Origin: Schistosoma haematobium
Taxonomy: Eukaryota; Platyhelminthes; Trematoda; Strigeidida; Schistosomatidae
Assembly: GCF_000699445.3 (NCBI RefSeq)
Contig: NC_067199.1
Coordinates: 29,472,402-29,536,401 of the forward strand
DNA: 64,000 nt
Direction: 5' to 3'
The notes below the pieces were generated by a model. That model worked only from the letters and a program-made list of their open reading frames with translations, was not told where the DNA came from and ran no database searches. The position numbers and the translations under genes are program-made. Shown one piece after another: positions 33,700 to 46,984 of the stretch (position 1 is its first letter; each line of letters starts with the position of its first letter).

Positions 33700-35128
33700 T
33701 GAGGCAACATAATATTAAAAAGAAAATCAAGATTTAGTTAGGAAGATGAAAAATAAACAGACTCATTCATAGTGACATAGACAAAAGTCCATATTTTAAA
33801 TGAAAAAAATATGAATAGGTAAATATTATCCTCAGAGGTGAATGAATGATATTTTGGATAATGGAAACTTTGTATAGATACAAACATATAACACCTTGAT
33901 ATTACTTCATTATATATAACCTTATGAGTATGGCGATACTTCTCATACTCAATGTGTAGGTTTTTAGAGTATTAATTATTCTTTAAAAGAACATATTAAA
34001 AAACCCTATAAACTCTGAATTAAGAGTAATTTATTTTTAAGTCCATTACATACCAACTTGAGCGAGTGATCAATTTACTTTAATAATATTTTAATCTTTA
34101 CATCGTTTCAAAAGACTATAATCAAACAATCAACAGAAATAAATGCTGGAAACAAAGGAATGATAATATTCTAATGTAAATGCAATTCATGGACTACGAC
34201 ATTGATTCAATGAATATATATATATATATTCATTTGAAGTAAACCTTTCCCAAAGTGTTTTGTTTGAAGAATAAATGAGAAAGTACTACCAAGATACGAA
34301 TCGAATAATTAATGATTATATGCTATATCGTCTATTTTTCATTTTGAGATGATAAAAGTATTCATTCAGTCACATTCGATGCTGGACAGTAAGATTGAAT
34401 AAAAGAGACGTATTGTAGCAGTAAAAATAATCATGTCAGTAACTATAAGAATAATATCAAGAGTGTAGTAGTAGTTGGTAAATGTAATAATGATAGGAAA
34501 AAAAAGGAAAATAATTATAGTCTATCATTGGGCTGATAGTTATAATTGTAATTATAAATTATAATATTAAACATAGTAGCAATAATTTTGTTTTGTTAAG
34601 ATTAAACTAATCGGATACAAATTAAATGTAAATATGTTCCTTTTATCCATATGATTTAAAGATATATATGTATATTTTTATATGTTGAGATCAAAATTGG
34701 TGAGTGATTAGGAAAGTCAAAGATAAAATCAGTGGTGAAGACAATTTAATGTATTTTTCGGTACTTGAAAAATGCATAAGTTCAAGATGAAAAAAACAGT
34801 ATGTGTAAGAAAATTGTGTTGAATATATGTAAATCATTTGAGTCTATTCATTATTAACTATTAAAAAAAAATGAAAAACACGTTTTATTTTTATTGTTGG
34901 ATTTTTAAAGTTTCCTTAAGCTATAACTTAGTAGATTTGAGTGTCCAATCTGATTTTCAACCTACATTTGGCAAAAAGACTTGTATATTTATATAGTTGT
35001 ATGTTGTATAAAACCGGATGATAAATACTCTTGTCTATGTATATGTATATATATATGTATAATATCTAAATTGTTTAGAAGAGAATCACCCCAAAAGAAG
35101 AATGTCACTCAACAATGATCAAAAAGAG

Positions 35129-35377
35129 TTAATTTTTATCTAAACGTTCATCATATTCATGTTCTTCATCTTCTTCAGGAACATCTTGTGGTGTTGTATG
35201 ACGAAGATTACCAGAAGCACTAATTGATCCACCTCGATTAACTGATGTACTTTGACGTCGAGCTGCTAAAACTAAAGGATGTGTCATACCTTCAGTATTA
35301 AGCTGACTTAAAGTAAAGCGCCTAACACTTCCAATCCATTCATCTGTACGATTATCTAAATTAGGTTTACGTGCAGA
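35129..35377 (-). CDS. PMCA: PMCA alternative terminal exon A (82 residues)
   Basis: Opens after the acceptor CAAAATTAG (35378-35386, minus strand) in phase 0. The reading is SARKPNLDNRTDEWIGSVRR, then FTLSQLNTEGMTHPLVLAAR, RQSTSVNRGGSISASGNLRH, ending in an acidic PEEDEEHEYDERLDKN with TAA at 35129-35131. It does not resemble the LKVV/LRAI start of exons B and C, so an isoform with this exon keeps only the first half of the calmodulin-binding domain. RRFT and RRQST are possible basophilic kinase sites. It is the nearest terminal exon to the common part (intron about 4.6 kb). The frame was shorter than most and I read it directly from the sequence. Confidence 0.85.
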   Translation of the reverse strand, partial: SARKPNLDNRTDEWIGSVRRFTLSQLNTEGMTHPLVLAARRQSTSVNRGGSISASGNLRHTTPQDVPEEDEEHEYDERLDKN

Positions 35378-38300
35378 CTAATTTTGGGGGAACAAAATAA
35401 AGTTAGTGTATGTGTAATATCAACAATCACACCAAATACCCAAGGGAATAGATACGTGCAGGATAATTCAATCAAACATTGGATGTTCACAATTATTGAG
35501 GATTAATTATACAGATTAGATGAACATGCAAATAATTATTTTTTTTTCAAATAATGTTTTTTTTTCAATTTTATAATCAAGCAGAAAAGGGAAATGTTTA
35601 CATACAACACAGGGATAAATGCAGCGGGGAAAACCAATTTAAGGGAGAGAAAATTCAAAAAGGATTCAGGAAAAGACAATATTATACATTTAATGTATTT
35701 TAAAAAACCGTTAGTATCAATAAACCGGTTAAGCAAACAAACATATAAAAAAAGAAGCAAGGATATATATGTATATACAGATAGATTCATTCATTCATGA
35801 ACAAATGTTATTACAAGACAGAAATAATGATTAAGTTCAACAAACAAAAAGATTCAACATATCATGAATAAAAATATTAATTAAATTATTATTAAAAGAT
35901 AAATAAATGTTTTATGGAACATTTAAGAGAAAAAAAATGAAGCGTAGGGATTAAGATAAAGAATAACAAAAATAAAAGAAAGGAATATATATTTTTTCAT
36001 TGTATTATTTAAAGGATAAATAAAAAGGCATTCAAATGCAGGTCAAAGGTGAATTGGTGTACAGAGTTTGGATTGTAAAAACAAATAAAAATAAAAACAC
36101 ATCGAACATAATCATATAAATTGATGTTAAATATATCAATTGTATTATATATATATATATATAAATGGTATACCAAATGTGATTAAACCATTATGTTTTT
36201 TTTGTAATTATTATTATTTTCAAAAACGATGATTACGTGAATTGTCCGATTCGAACCACATATATGGAGAGGGATAGGATATTACAAATGAAAGAAAGAA
36301 AAGGATAGGAGAAAGAAAAAAAACAACTGTCAAGTTAATGAACTTAACTAAATTTTACAATGCCATTTCAACAGATTTAGATTTATTAAATAATTTTAAT
36401 TATGAAATTGTGAAAAAAAAAACTGAAAAAAAATCATAGTAAAGATTATTCACCTTTTTTTACGTATCAAATAGATATAATGAATAGTGAATTAGGTTAT
36501 TAGTTGAGATGTGAAACATTTTTACTTAAATATAATGTAAGTATTAGTACTACTAGAACTTAACGAGTGAATAAACTAATATGTGTTTTCTAACAATCAT
36601 ATGTGATTATGTCTATATTGTTTTAACATTTTATTTCTTAGGAACTAAAGTTTATGAGATGATAAAAAAATCAATCTAATAAAGAATGGTAACATAAGCT
36701 GTTTTGATGTCAAAGTATAAATTAATATAGAGGTTATATTAAATCTACAGAATAGCAAGAATGTAGCAGTTTCTCTATATTATTGCACATACATTATTGT
36801 GTACACAAATTCCTACTATTGGATAGAATTGAATAGCTCAGAATGTGACTATTAAGTCATTTTTACCTTTGTAATAATTATTTTATTCATAAGGAATTAT
36901 GACTTTCAGTACATATAACTTTTATTTTCATGTTACTGTGGCTCTGCACTTATACGTTTCATGTGTTGTTGTATGTGTCTGTACACTTATTTTATCCAAT
37001 GCCAGTCTCCTTGTTGCAATATGCATTATCTGCTTTGAGTTATACTAATATCTGTTATCAGTAATACTTTAAGCATGACCATCTGGCTTCTCCGTTTTTC
37101 ATCCCTTCGTTCGTCTGACGAAATGAATTTATGTAATATAAACATTTGAAACACTTGTAGATAACATTTTGTATCCTCATTATTCTGGACAGGATTTGTA
37201 GACAGAACATGAGCAAAGTATACATTTTGTTTACTCTATTAACAATTCGATCATAATAGAGTTAGGAAACAACCACTTTAAAGGATTTTATCATGTAACA
37301 TTAACTGAAGAACCTGTGGGAACGACAAACTTAACTCATGATGGAAATTAATCTTAAACTTTAAGAAAAGTGATTCTACAAAATTAGTATTGAACAATTA
37401 TCAATAAATTAGTCAATTTAATTGGCAACTTTTTAAAATATTTCTCTACATTAAATTATTACAAAGGATAGATGTTTGATAATAAATAAGAGATTAATGA
37501 CACCAAATAAAACTGTCATTTAAATTTATTCCATGAATCGAATCATTTAAGTTTTGATTTAAGAGAATTATTTTTTTAAAAATTTTTCTCCAGAAAAGAT
37601 GAAATAATTCTAATGAACTTTTTAATTTGAAAAAAATATCTGTACACATCTTAACACTATAATGATTTAATTCAGTCATATAGTGTTACTATTACAGTTA
37701 TAATATACATACAAGACTGTATCAGTTATGAATTCAGAATGATTATCCATGAATCTATTCAGTGTACTATATGATATCAGCGTAGATGATTAGTTTTTCT
37801 TCATTTTTTTTCTCGTTAATTTCATATAATTTTGATATAAGAATTTTAAATTACTCAACCAATACCTTTTTGCACAAAATTCACTTATATTATTATGTGT
37901 TATATGTACACCATACAAACTAAGCATTAAAAAAAAGTGTTTTCTTTTTCAACATTTTTGTTAATTTAATCCAAATGTTAAAAAGAGCAAGAACAAAGAT
38001 TGATGCACTAATCATCGTGTGTATGAAATTAATCCAAATGATTAGAATGTAAACAAAACAAATGACATTAAATATAAAATATGACAACATATGAAACGAT
38101 TTAACATTGAATATGAAACAACACTAATTAGTTTAATTTCATAGATTCAATTTATTTTATGCAAATGATTTCATCATCATCATCATCATTATAGTAATGA
38201 TGTATTCATTAGTAAGAGTGATGTTTTCGAAAAAATAAACAAAATGAAAATATAAGAAAATATTAAGAATGTAATTCATTTTATGTTGTTTACAAAAATT

Positions 38301-39940
38301 TATCATTTTTATTTATGTTATGATAATGAAGTGATCATGTTTAGACAAGTAAATTTGAAGTACAATGACCATTTAAGAAATACAAACAACAACAAAAAGA
38401 AACAATAGTAAGGAGACAAAGTGTTTTCATAATCTGATCCTTGTTTCGTTTGAAATTCGTGCATTTAACAACAGAATACGACAACAAGTATACATAGTAT
38501 AGAAAATTACTGAACAACTCAACTGGCTTACATAAGTTAACATTTAATTATGTAGTTGAGTGTACATGAACTGCTTATTTTTATTTCGTCGTTACAATTG
38601 ATTTTTTAAAAAATGATTATTTGTCAAACAATTTCCTTTTCAGATTAAACCGTAATTCATGCAATAGGGGCAGTTGGTCACAATCAAACATGAATATACA
38701 CACAGTATTGCCTTGCTTTTTCTCATCTCATACATAGAAATACGCACATACAGTCAAAGTAGTAGTCAACAAACGTCCTCTACTACTAAGTGTTTTCAAG
38801 CCAAATAATTCACAGTAAACACTAACGTTATTATCATTAATATTAACTTAGAAGGATTTAGTACTTATAGGTTGCTCTATGATTTGATCACCTATTTGGT
38901 ATTTATAAATTTATTTATAAAAAAATGTTTATTTATAAATTTATTTATTTTTTAGCATATTTCGTTTACAAATGTCGAAACTAGATGTCATGACAATTGT
39001 AATTATGTAGAGAGTATCTAAATCTATGAAACAGAGGGTTGTCTTTATATTTCTGAGTAATAACATCAAGGCATTTATAGACTGATTTTAAAAAAAATTA
39101 AATATGCCCAAACATTTGGTATTCGTTATTATTGTCAGCTATCACCTAAAGTGTATCAAAATAAACTAGTTTGATATTGATGAAATGTGTCAGAATCTGG
39201 AAAAATATTTCAATAATTTAATGTTTAATATACGAGAAATCATATATTCTGTAGTATTTCTGCACTATGCAGTGAAAATCTTATACTAGAAGAGATTTAC
39301 ATGTACCTTAATTTTACAGAAAACAATGAGATCATTTACTTCAAGAAGAATGCTTGAAATTTTTTCAAGTTAAAAGAGGAATATAACAATGTAGACTTAC
39401 GGAATGAAGTTTTATTTCAAAGCAAAACCACATGCTTACTAGATAAAAGGTGTTTATTTCAATTTGTATATAACGTATCTTAAAATATGTGAATAATGAT
39501 ATTCAAATTAATACTGGAAATGTAGATTAGTTATATCTACCAACGCAAAACAAATTACGTTCAACGTCCTTGTGATATCTGAAGCAAGATCATGAGTGAT
39601 TTTCTGTCACCCACCGAACACTTCGCTTTTCTTGAATGAAGTAGTTGTGTTTCTAACACTTGCTATCGGAATTATTTTAAGATATCACGCACAACATAAC
39701 TCCTTGTCTTCCTTTAGATCATAAGTCCCAAAATCTCATACTCTTTTTCTATATATAGGTTGGTTTATACTCCTACTGATACTGTTACTATTTTCAGTTC
39801 TCCGAGATTTCTCGAGGTTGTGTTGATGATTATGTGACTGCTTGAAGTAACCCATATATTTGTCAACTGATTAGATGCATAAGATTAACTAACTTAATGA
39901 CATATTATATCATATAGCTTATTTACTAAAAAAAACGTAC

Positions 39941-40321
39941 CTGTGTTTGTAATCTTGATAAGCCTCGAATCCATAATATTTGGCCAGTATTACGTAGATT
40001 GGCACCAACTATATCCTCTCTATCTTCATCATCTTCTTCTTCATCTTCCTCTTCCTCTTCCTCTTCTTCCTCACCTTCAGGTTGTGTATAAATTGCACCA
40101 AAACCACGAGCAACCGCATTTGCCGCTTTACTAACAAAACCTGTACTAGCTCTATGCACCACACCACCATCTGCAAGTTGTGGATGTACAAAATCTTGAG
40201 TAACTAGACCGTCTGTTTCTACTCCCAATGCATCTTGTGTTGCAATTAATGTTAAACGTCTTGACTTGGCTATTTTACGTCTTCTCTTTGGTATTATCCA
40301 TACTGGTATTGAAATAATAAC
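39941..40321 (-). CDS. PMCA: PMCA last common exon: end of M10 and first half of calmodulin-binding domain
   Basis: 127 codons, phase 0 at both ends, acceptor CTCAAG before and donor GTACGT after. It starts VIISIPVWIIPKRRRKIAKS (end of the last membrane helix and the basic juxtamembrane stretch), runs through a linker (VHPQLADGGVVHRASTGFVS), then an almost pure Glu/Asp tract of about 20 residues coded by a CTTCCT-type repeat (40018-40073). It ends NTGQILWIRGLSRLQTQ, matching mammalian RGQILWFRGLNRIQTQ, the first half of the calmodulin-binding domain. The acidic tract lies where mammalian pumps have a shorter acidic segment. Confidence 0.95.
40018..40073 (-). repeat. Coding microsatellite giving an acidic run
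   Basis: On the plus strand an imperfect (CTTCCT)/(CTTCAT) repeat. In the PMCA frame it encodes nine consecutive Glu followed by mixed Asp and Glu. Length is likely to vary between individuals. Confidence 0.85.
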
Positions 40322-40426
40322 CTTGAGTTAGAAATAATGAATGGTGAAAAAAAGAAAACGGAATGAATTGTTTCTCACATCTTTTCACATCAGAAACGGT
40401 TTTTTTTTAATATTATAATAATTTAA

Positions 40427-40615
40427 AAGTCGAATTCATGAGTTAATTAAAGCTAGACCACAATGAAATGATAGGTCTTTGGTTCGAGTCCCGCGAGCGA
40501 GATTGTGGACTAGCACTGCTGAGGAGCTCCATACTAGAACGAAACGGTTGTCCAGTGTCTCCAGGTTTGCCATGGTAGTCTAGCTTCAATTGACTCATGA
40601 TCTCAACTATCGAAA
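40427..40615. repeat. SINE-like repeat with tRNA-type B box
   Basis: Ends GTCGAATTCATGAGTTAAT and, inverted, TTGACTCATGATCTCAAC. A perfect RNA polymerase III B box, GGTTCGAGTCC, lies at 40481-40491, and GCTGAGGAGCTCCATACTAG follows. This suggests a tRNA-derived SINE body inside inverted arms. No clear A box. It sits in the short intron between the last two common PMCA exons. Confidence 0.82.
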
Positions 40616-40660
40616 TAATAATAATGATGAAAATAATATCAATGAAAACTTTTAACAAAC

Positions 40661-40768
40661 CTGACCCCAGAGTAGAGTGCCTATTCCAAAAAATAAACAC
40701 CATAACCAATGTTCTAAAGCTAATGGCCGTGTGCTAAATGCATAGCCACCAAACTGAATAATTACAAC
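40661..40768 (-). CDS. PMCA: PMCA exon: loop and helix M9
   Basis: 36 codons, phase 0 to 0, acceptor TTTCTAG, donor GTTTGT. Reads [20 protein letters not shown] and then [16 protein letters not shown], equal in layout to mammalian QFGGKPFSCSPL / IFIGLGELVWGQ. The following exon supplies the last membrane helix. Confidence 0.95.
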
Positions 40769-40940
40769 CTAGAAAGATAAAAAAAGTATGCACAAAGGTA
40801 AAACTCTTAATGAAGGTTATTTTAATTAAGTTCATGATCACAGGAAAATTAAATAAGTTTCTTTTATTTTCAATACATTGAATAAAAAAAACAGAATAAG
40901 TTAGTGTAAATAGTACGTTGACATTGTTTTATATTATTTC

Positions 40941-41330
40941 AGTCAGTCAGTCATTTACAACGTAGGACTAGACATAAACATGCATCAGTCCAAGCTGCCA
41001 CACCTCATTAGCACAGCAAGACGAACACTGGATTCATAGAATCAGTTAACTCAATGGTGTAATATATAAAAGAAAGATTTTATGTTAAGATATAATAAAG
41101 AAAGGAAGAATTAATTCGTCGGAAGAAAGATATGAAATAATTTTATTCTCATAGTTTAAGGGAAAACAAAGAGTGTATACACCGATGCCATTGTGATCGA
41201 TTCTGAGCCATGCCACTCACAGTCTCCACCCATTGGTTACGATAGTCAGAAAATAATCAAACACATTTCCTGGCCTAAACATATCTGTCAGCTTCCTCAT
41301 ATCGACAGAAACTCTGTTAAGAATCTATTT
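40941..41330. repeat. Probable dispersed-repeat debris in PMCA intron
   Basis: The segment from CAGTCAGTCAGTCATTTACA through CCAAGCTGCCACACCTCATT, and a second patch with CACAGTCTCCACCCATTGGT, are much richer in GC than the flanking intron and read like aged repeat sequence. No second copy is in the window, so this rests on composition and general resemblance to fluke repeats. Confidence 0.35.
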
Positions 41331-43762
41331 TGAATTGGCTTTCGACATTACCCATTTTTGTCTTTTCTGAAATCATATATGATACATTCTTTATTAGCAA
41401 TAGTATTCTGGAGATAAAGTAGTAGCAATTCTGAATATTCACGGTGTATTGAATGTTTTCTGAACCCGATGTAACTTAACACGTGATTTGGATTTCTAAG
41501 ATTAATAATATGAATATACTTAAATACTTATCAGTGGGATATAAATTTTCTGATGATATATAATTTAAAATATTAAGGGTAGTGTGAAAGAAAATCATCT
41601 AACATGAACTATATGTTCCCAAGATTACTTAGTTCAAGAATACATACTAAGATTATAGAGTAGAAAAGAGGTAATAAGTATCGTTTAATGAACATATTCC
41701 TTAGGATAATATTGTTTTTAATTAAATTTTGAAATCCTCTAATAGTCTCTTATTTGTTTTCAACGTAAACACACCTCTTAGCAAACAAGGAACTTTATTT
41801 TCATTTTAAACCTTACATACCTACTATCAAAATGAAACTTTTTTACATAGAATTGTTTATCACATTATGCATTTCAATGAATAAACACCTAAATACAATA
41901 CAGTGTTATACTTCGTTCCAGTGATTAATCCTCTATCTGGATTGACTACTGGTTTAGCCACTTATTATATCCTGAAGATACAACTAGTTACTTATCTCTA
42001 TATAACTGAACAAGGACCGATATCACTAAATGTTAAAAACAGTACAAGACTGCAGATGATGATTTACTTATATGTTAACTATAAACCCATAAGTAATTTA
42101 TCAGTGGTTCAGAATTTGTATCAAAATAACAATGAGTTTTATACGATTTACTTATCTGGTCAATCGGCAAATTGGAGTACAGGGAATAAGTCAGTAGTTG
42201 ATATTAATTAAACAACAACAGTTTACAGTATCAACAGATTTATCGATGTTAACGAACAATCTAATAAAGTACTTAGTTGTAAATCTCTTTACCAATATTA
42301 TCACATATGACTGAAATGAGATTAGTGCAAGTAACTATTTGAAACGTTCATAAACAAAATAAAACATCACTTTAATATTTCACTCGGCAAATAATTGGTC
42401 TACTTCATAGATGCTTAGAATGTTTGTAAATCAACATATTGAAAAACCTGATAATCCATCCAATTTACATGTTTGACGTACAATTTTATATTAAAAACAT
42501 TTCATCATCCAATCATTATCAGTATACTATGTTTTGAAGTTAGTAATAAACATTGTTAAATTTTCCAACATGAATTAAACTGGTATATTTGAACCAATAG
42601 ACTAATTGAAGATATTTTGAATTCCCTTTTAGAAAACTGTTTGATGCAATATAGGTTTCATTAACTTTGTAGTAGTAGAAATGTCAATAAAACATTTATT
42701 TCACAATGACTGATGACTTAAGCTATTATGAAGTAATGAATTACTGAATTCTTTTTGTTTAAAAGTATTATTAAATGAGTAGAGACCAACTCAACGACTC
42801 ATTCAAAAAAATAGCTAGCTTATGGTTGATTTTCAGGATAAATGTTTCGTAATTATTAACGTTTTGGCATACATATCTCATAGATATCACTGGTATTTTT
42901 ACGTATTTACTATATGTCTTATCGAATTTCCCTGTAGTGTGGGTTATTTATATCCACACAAGTAGTATATGACGGTGGCCAGGCATTAAATGTATTTCAG
43001 TAGAAGGTCAATGAGGGAAGAACGGGAACGAAATGCAATTGGTATGAAAATGCATGAACAATCAAACCTGAGAAAATGGATTGATGTTTGCAGCAGGAAC
43101 AGTCAAGTTTGAAACGATGGACTGATATTTTGCAAATTAACGATTTACTGTATGGTTCTCAGATTTTAGTGAGATGCTCTGTAATTTTGTGCTCAAATAC
43201 GTTCGATTGTTTCCATTCGTGTTCTTGTTCACTACACCTTTGCTGAGCTTATATGAATAAGCTAACTGAATTGATGGATAATCACGTCAAGTGTTATATT
43301 TTCCATATCTGCCTGATTTGATATGTTCTTTTTTCTTTCATTAAAACGCTTAATAGCAGTATGGTTAGTTAAGTATTTATATTTCTGACTCTAGTATGAG
43401 TCTGAGAAAAAGGTTGGTACAAATAATCATAAACAGTATAAAAACAAAAAGCTACCTATTCCTTTATATCTAGAGGTAATGGGATCGTATACACTTAAAT
43501 CTGCTTAAAGATTTTATGTAAAAAACCACCCCAAACAGATATCGAGCTTGCAAGCTTTATTATAATTCATCACTGACAGACGATTATGTATGGTGAACAA
43601 CGAAGGATTATACTTTTTTAGATGAGCATTAAAATGATGTATGTGAAATTCAGTTTTAAAAATGATTATCGTAACAATGTAAGAATAGAACTGTGTCCTA
43701 GTAAACAACTAAGTAAGGAAACCATTCTTTCTGATATTTATTCTCCGAAGGAATCAACTTAC

Positions 43763-43980
43763 TTGTAGTATAAATGTCGAAATCCAAATTATAACAAATA
43801 ATAAATTGTTAGTTAATCCAGAGAATATATTTCGCTGTCCATGAATTTTTCTAGCATTAATTTCATTAAATAATGTCATCATAACAAATGAATTGAATAT
43901 CACAGTAAAATGTTCTGTTGGACGATTTATACCTTTAGCACTTAAACCACGACCATTTTCAACATCTAACAGTAATTCAC
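43763..43980 (-). CDS. PMCA: PMCA exon: helices M7-M8 region
   Basis: 218 bp, entered in phase 1 (the first two bases complete a Gly codon), donor GTAAGT. Reads ELLLDVENGRGLSAKGINRP, then FTVIFNSFVMMTLFNEINAR, KIHGQRNIFSGLTNNLLFVI, ending FILQ. The stretch FNEINARKIHG is a PMCA hallmark. An extracellular loop precedes it. Confidence 0.95.
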
Positions 43981-44360
43981 CTGAGAGGAAAAGTACATAG
44001 GTGAAAACATTGTAACAATAAAAAGCACACGTAGAACAGAAATACTAAGGGTTTCAAGAAATAAAAGAATGGTCATAAAATAAAGAATACAAGTAAATGT
44101 AACACCAAAATTAATTTTTAATTGATGCGGTGAATTAACTTTGGTTGTTTATGAGATCACAAATTGGGACTTTCGCGTCTCACATAGTCACAATTAGTGA
44201 CCAAATTACACAACTACACTAAATTTATTATTATTGACCATTTATACCTTATCTCGTATTATTGTCATATCAAACAAAGTATAGTTAATGGAGTACTAAG
44301 AAAATTTACATAAGCAGCTAGAATCAAATCTTTGTCAAGTAAATATGTCGCATATCTAAA

Positions 44361-44765
44361 TGGGGGTTTGTGGAGATTGTAGTAATTTAATGATTGAATT
44401 CATGAGTCGATGTAAGCTAGACTACCATTGGAAACCTGGAAACTGGACAAGCCTTTCGTCCTAGCATGGGAGTCTATGGTAGTGCTCATCTGCAAAACCG
44501 CCCGCCGGACTCAAACCGAAGACCTTCGGCTTCGCGCACGAACGCATAACCTCCAGGCCATTGAGTCGCGATCCAATGTTGGTAATGTCTCACTTCAACC
44601 AATCCATGAAATTGAGCGACCGTCCACTATTGTCTTCAGTAAGTAACTACCTCAGTTACAACAGCGTTTCCTGGAGTTCTGGTAAGAAGACGTGACCAGT
44701 GGAGTTCAAACGTGTCTGTTATGAGGCAGTTACTCACTGAAGAAAATGATGGACGCTCGAGCAAT
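44361..44765. repeat. SINE-like repeat, minus-strand B box
   Basis: Starts TGGGGGTTTGTGGAGATTGT, then TTGAATTCATGAGTCGATG, as in the other family members. On the minus strand GGTTTGAGTCC (about 44507-44517) is a near-perfect B box. The right half (GTCCACTATTGTCTTCAGTAA ... CTCACTGAAGAAAATGATGGAC) carries a further imperfect inverted repeat. This is the longest copy here. Confidence 0.8.
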
Positions 44766-44858
44766 ATCTTATTGTTTATCTATTTGTTGATTGATTGTCA
44801 TGAGCCTAAAATGATTTACTAAATGCAAATATTTATGATAAGAAGTAGATTCGAAGAA

Positions 44859-44861
<3 letters not shown>

Positions 44862-44890
<29 letters not shown>
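44862..44890. repeat. (TA)n microsatellite
   Basis: About 14 units shortly after the SINE-like repeat. Confidence 0.92.
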
Positions 44891-44893
<3 letters not shown>

Positions 44894-45507
44894 CTTGACC
44901 ATAAGTTACGATACATTTTGTTTGGAGTCCTGAAATACTAGATAAATCATTTTATTTTCCCTATTCGCAAACACATGTACTGCAAAAGGAAAACTCTATT
45001 GATGCGACTCATCAAATAATTGAAAGGCAGTCACTTGAAACGAAAAGTGAAATTGGGAGAGTACGTCTGGCAACTTTTTAACTAAAATGTGATAAAGATT
45101 AACTTATTCAGAAAGTAATTTAACAATGGGAAACAGAACACATTTGACGAATATTAATATCTGCATTACAAATAAAATTTACGTTGTTAATTTCAAAGTA
45201 CCCCAACAACAAGCATCTAAAAATTTATTCGCAATAGTTTATTAATCCAATAACTTGGTATTACAATCTGTTTTATAAAATGAAACCAACATTTTTCAAA
45301 AAGAAAATGAAACTTCATGGCTTTATTTCATCTCGATGTTTATCTACTCAAAATTTATTAAGTAATATAAGTGCAACAGACGAAAATATACTCGAATCCA
45401 TAGATCAGAAAAAAGTACTATTTTGATGTGTCGTTATTGTAAACAGATTTAAAATAAATATAATTTCAAAAATTAAACAATAGTTAATAAGCAAGTGCTT
45501 GACATAC

Positions 45508-45721
45508 CGAACCATATCAGAAAGAAAATAACACTTAGTTGATAAATAGACTGCCCGATGATATTTTTAATCATATTACGACTGATAATAGGCTTTGTTC
45601 TACCATATGGAGCTCGTTCAAGTAACTCTTCTGTTGGTATTTCGGTCGCCAAGGCTAATGACGCCAAAGTGTCCATGATTAAATTGACCCATAACATTTG
45701 AACAGCCTTAAGTGGGCTATC
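45508..45721 (-). CDS. PMCA: PMCA exon: helix M6 with Ca2+ ligands
   Basis: 214 bp, phase 0 in, phase 1 out, acceptor TTAAACAG, donor GTATGT. Starts [20 protein letters not shown]; the Asn and Asp of WVNLIMD are the M6 residues that bind the transported Ca2+ in PMCAs. It continues [20 protein letters not shown] and [20 protein letters not shown], all strongly conserved. The Gln that precedes DSPLKAV in mammals is absent at this junction. Confidence 0.95.
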
Positions 45722-46984
45722 CTGTTTAATGGACAATGAAAATGTAATTATAAAAAATAATTATTTATTTAAACCATATAACAAACTAGTTTGATTAAAC
45801 TCTCAAATGAACATAAAATATAGCTTCCAGATAAATATAATAAGTTTATTTAACTTGCACAAATATTTCTTCCAATCTTCTTTGTAAGTATGCATATCAT
45901 CTCGAACAGCAGAAGTATGTATTTTAAAAAAAAGTGTATCTGAAGATATAGCTTCTAATCGTTTTGCATTCATTGAAGACGTTTTTCTTATTTTTCTCAA
46001 CTACATTATAGGCACAAATAGTAAGAGTATAATATGCTGATAATCTTGGATAAGCTATCAACCAATCAGGCAATGCTAAACAAAACAATTAACAACCAAA
46101 AGCAAAAAAATAACTGTGGAATAACAGATCTGATCTGAACCATTAACCATCATATTGCAAACTATTCTTTAAAGTAAAGGCTGGAGTTTTGAGTTGGGTT
46201 CACAAATTAGAGTTGGAGTTTTTATTCCAGACTGACATTTTTCATAATGAAATGTTCAGCAACCCTTCTGTTTACAGACTTTAGAAACTTAAGGTTGGAA
46301 TTTTTATAAAGATTTAAGTTCACTAAACACTCTTAACTACTCATTAAATCAAACTAACTACTTAGACACTAATACTAGGTACATTTTGTCATCTAGTTTA
46401 AGCACCATCTCAGAACCACATTTTGGTTATATCACAGACATTTTATTGATCCCGAGTATTCAAAGAATCAACTATTATCGCTTTTCATCTGGCTATTAAT
46501 AACATACAAGTTATCTATCACTGTACTTTAAATTTCGCGTAGCATACTTGAGGACTTATCTTTATTCTGATTGGTATATTCAAGTCCACCATTATTTTTT
46601 AATTACATCAGACAAACAGGAAGTTGAATATTCATCATCGATTCTCTCCAATTGCCTTACAACTTTTCCTATCGATTTACGATTTAATAGAGTTGAAATA
46701 CTAATTATACTAGTACTGATATTTTAAAAATGTATTCTATAAGTGTATAGTTGCCAACCATTTTTCCGTTTCGTTAATAAACGAAGACTGTGTTGATACA
46801 TCTAACGATTTAAAGTGAGTCAAATGTCAAACCTCTGAATTATCATTGATCCGCTTTGTGTCTCGCAAATTCACGATTTCAATATTTCACATTTGAATTA
46901 CATTTTAGAAATATCTTAGTATACTGATATGAAGAAAAATAATTATCAATGCCAAATCATGCGAATAAAAAACGTCGGTACTGA

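Noticed and set aside
39943..40191. Leu/His-rich and Lys-rich frames overlapping 39941-40321
   Set aside because: Out-of-frame readings of the PMCA exon containing the acidic repeat.
41903..42211. 102-codon plus-strand frame in a PMCA intron
   Set aside because: Hydrophobic, AT-driven composition. No motif and no acceptor or donor logic.
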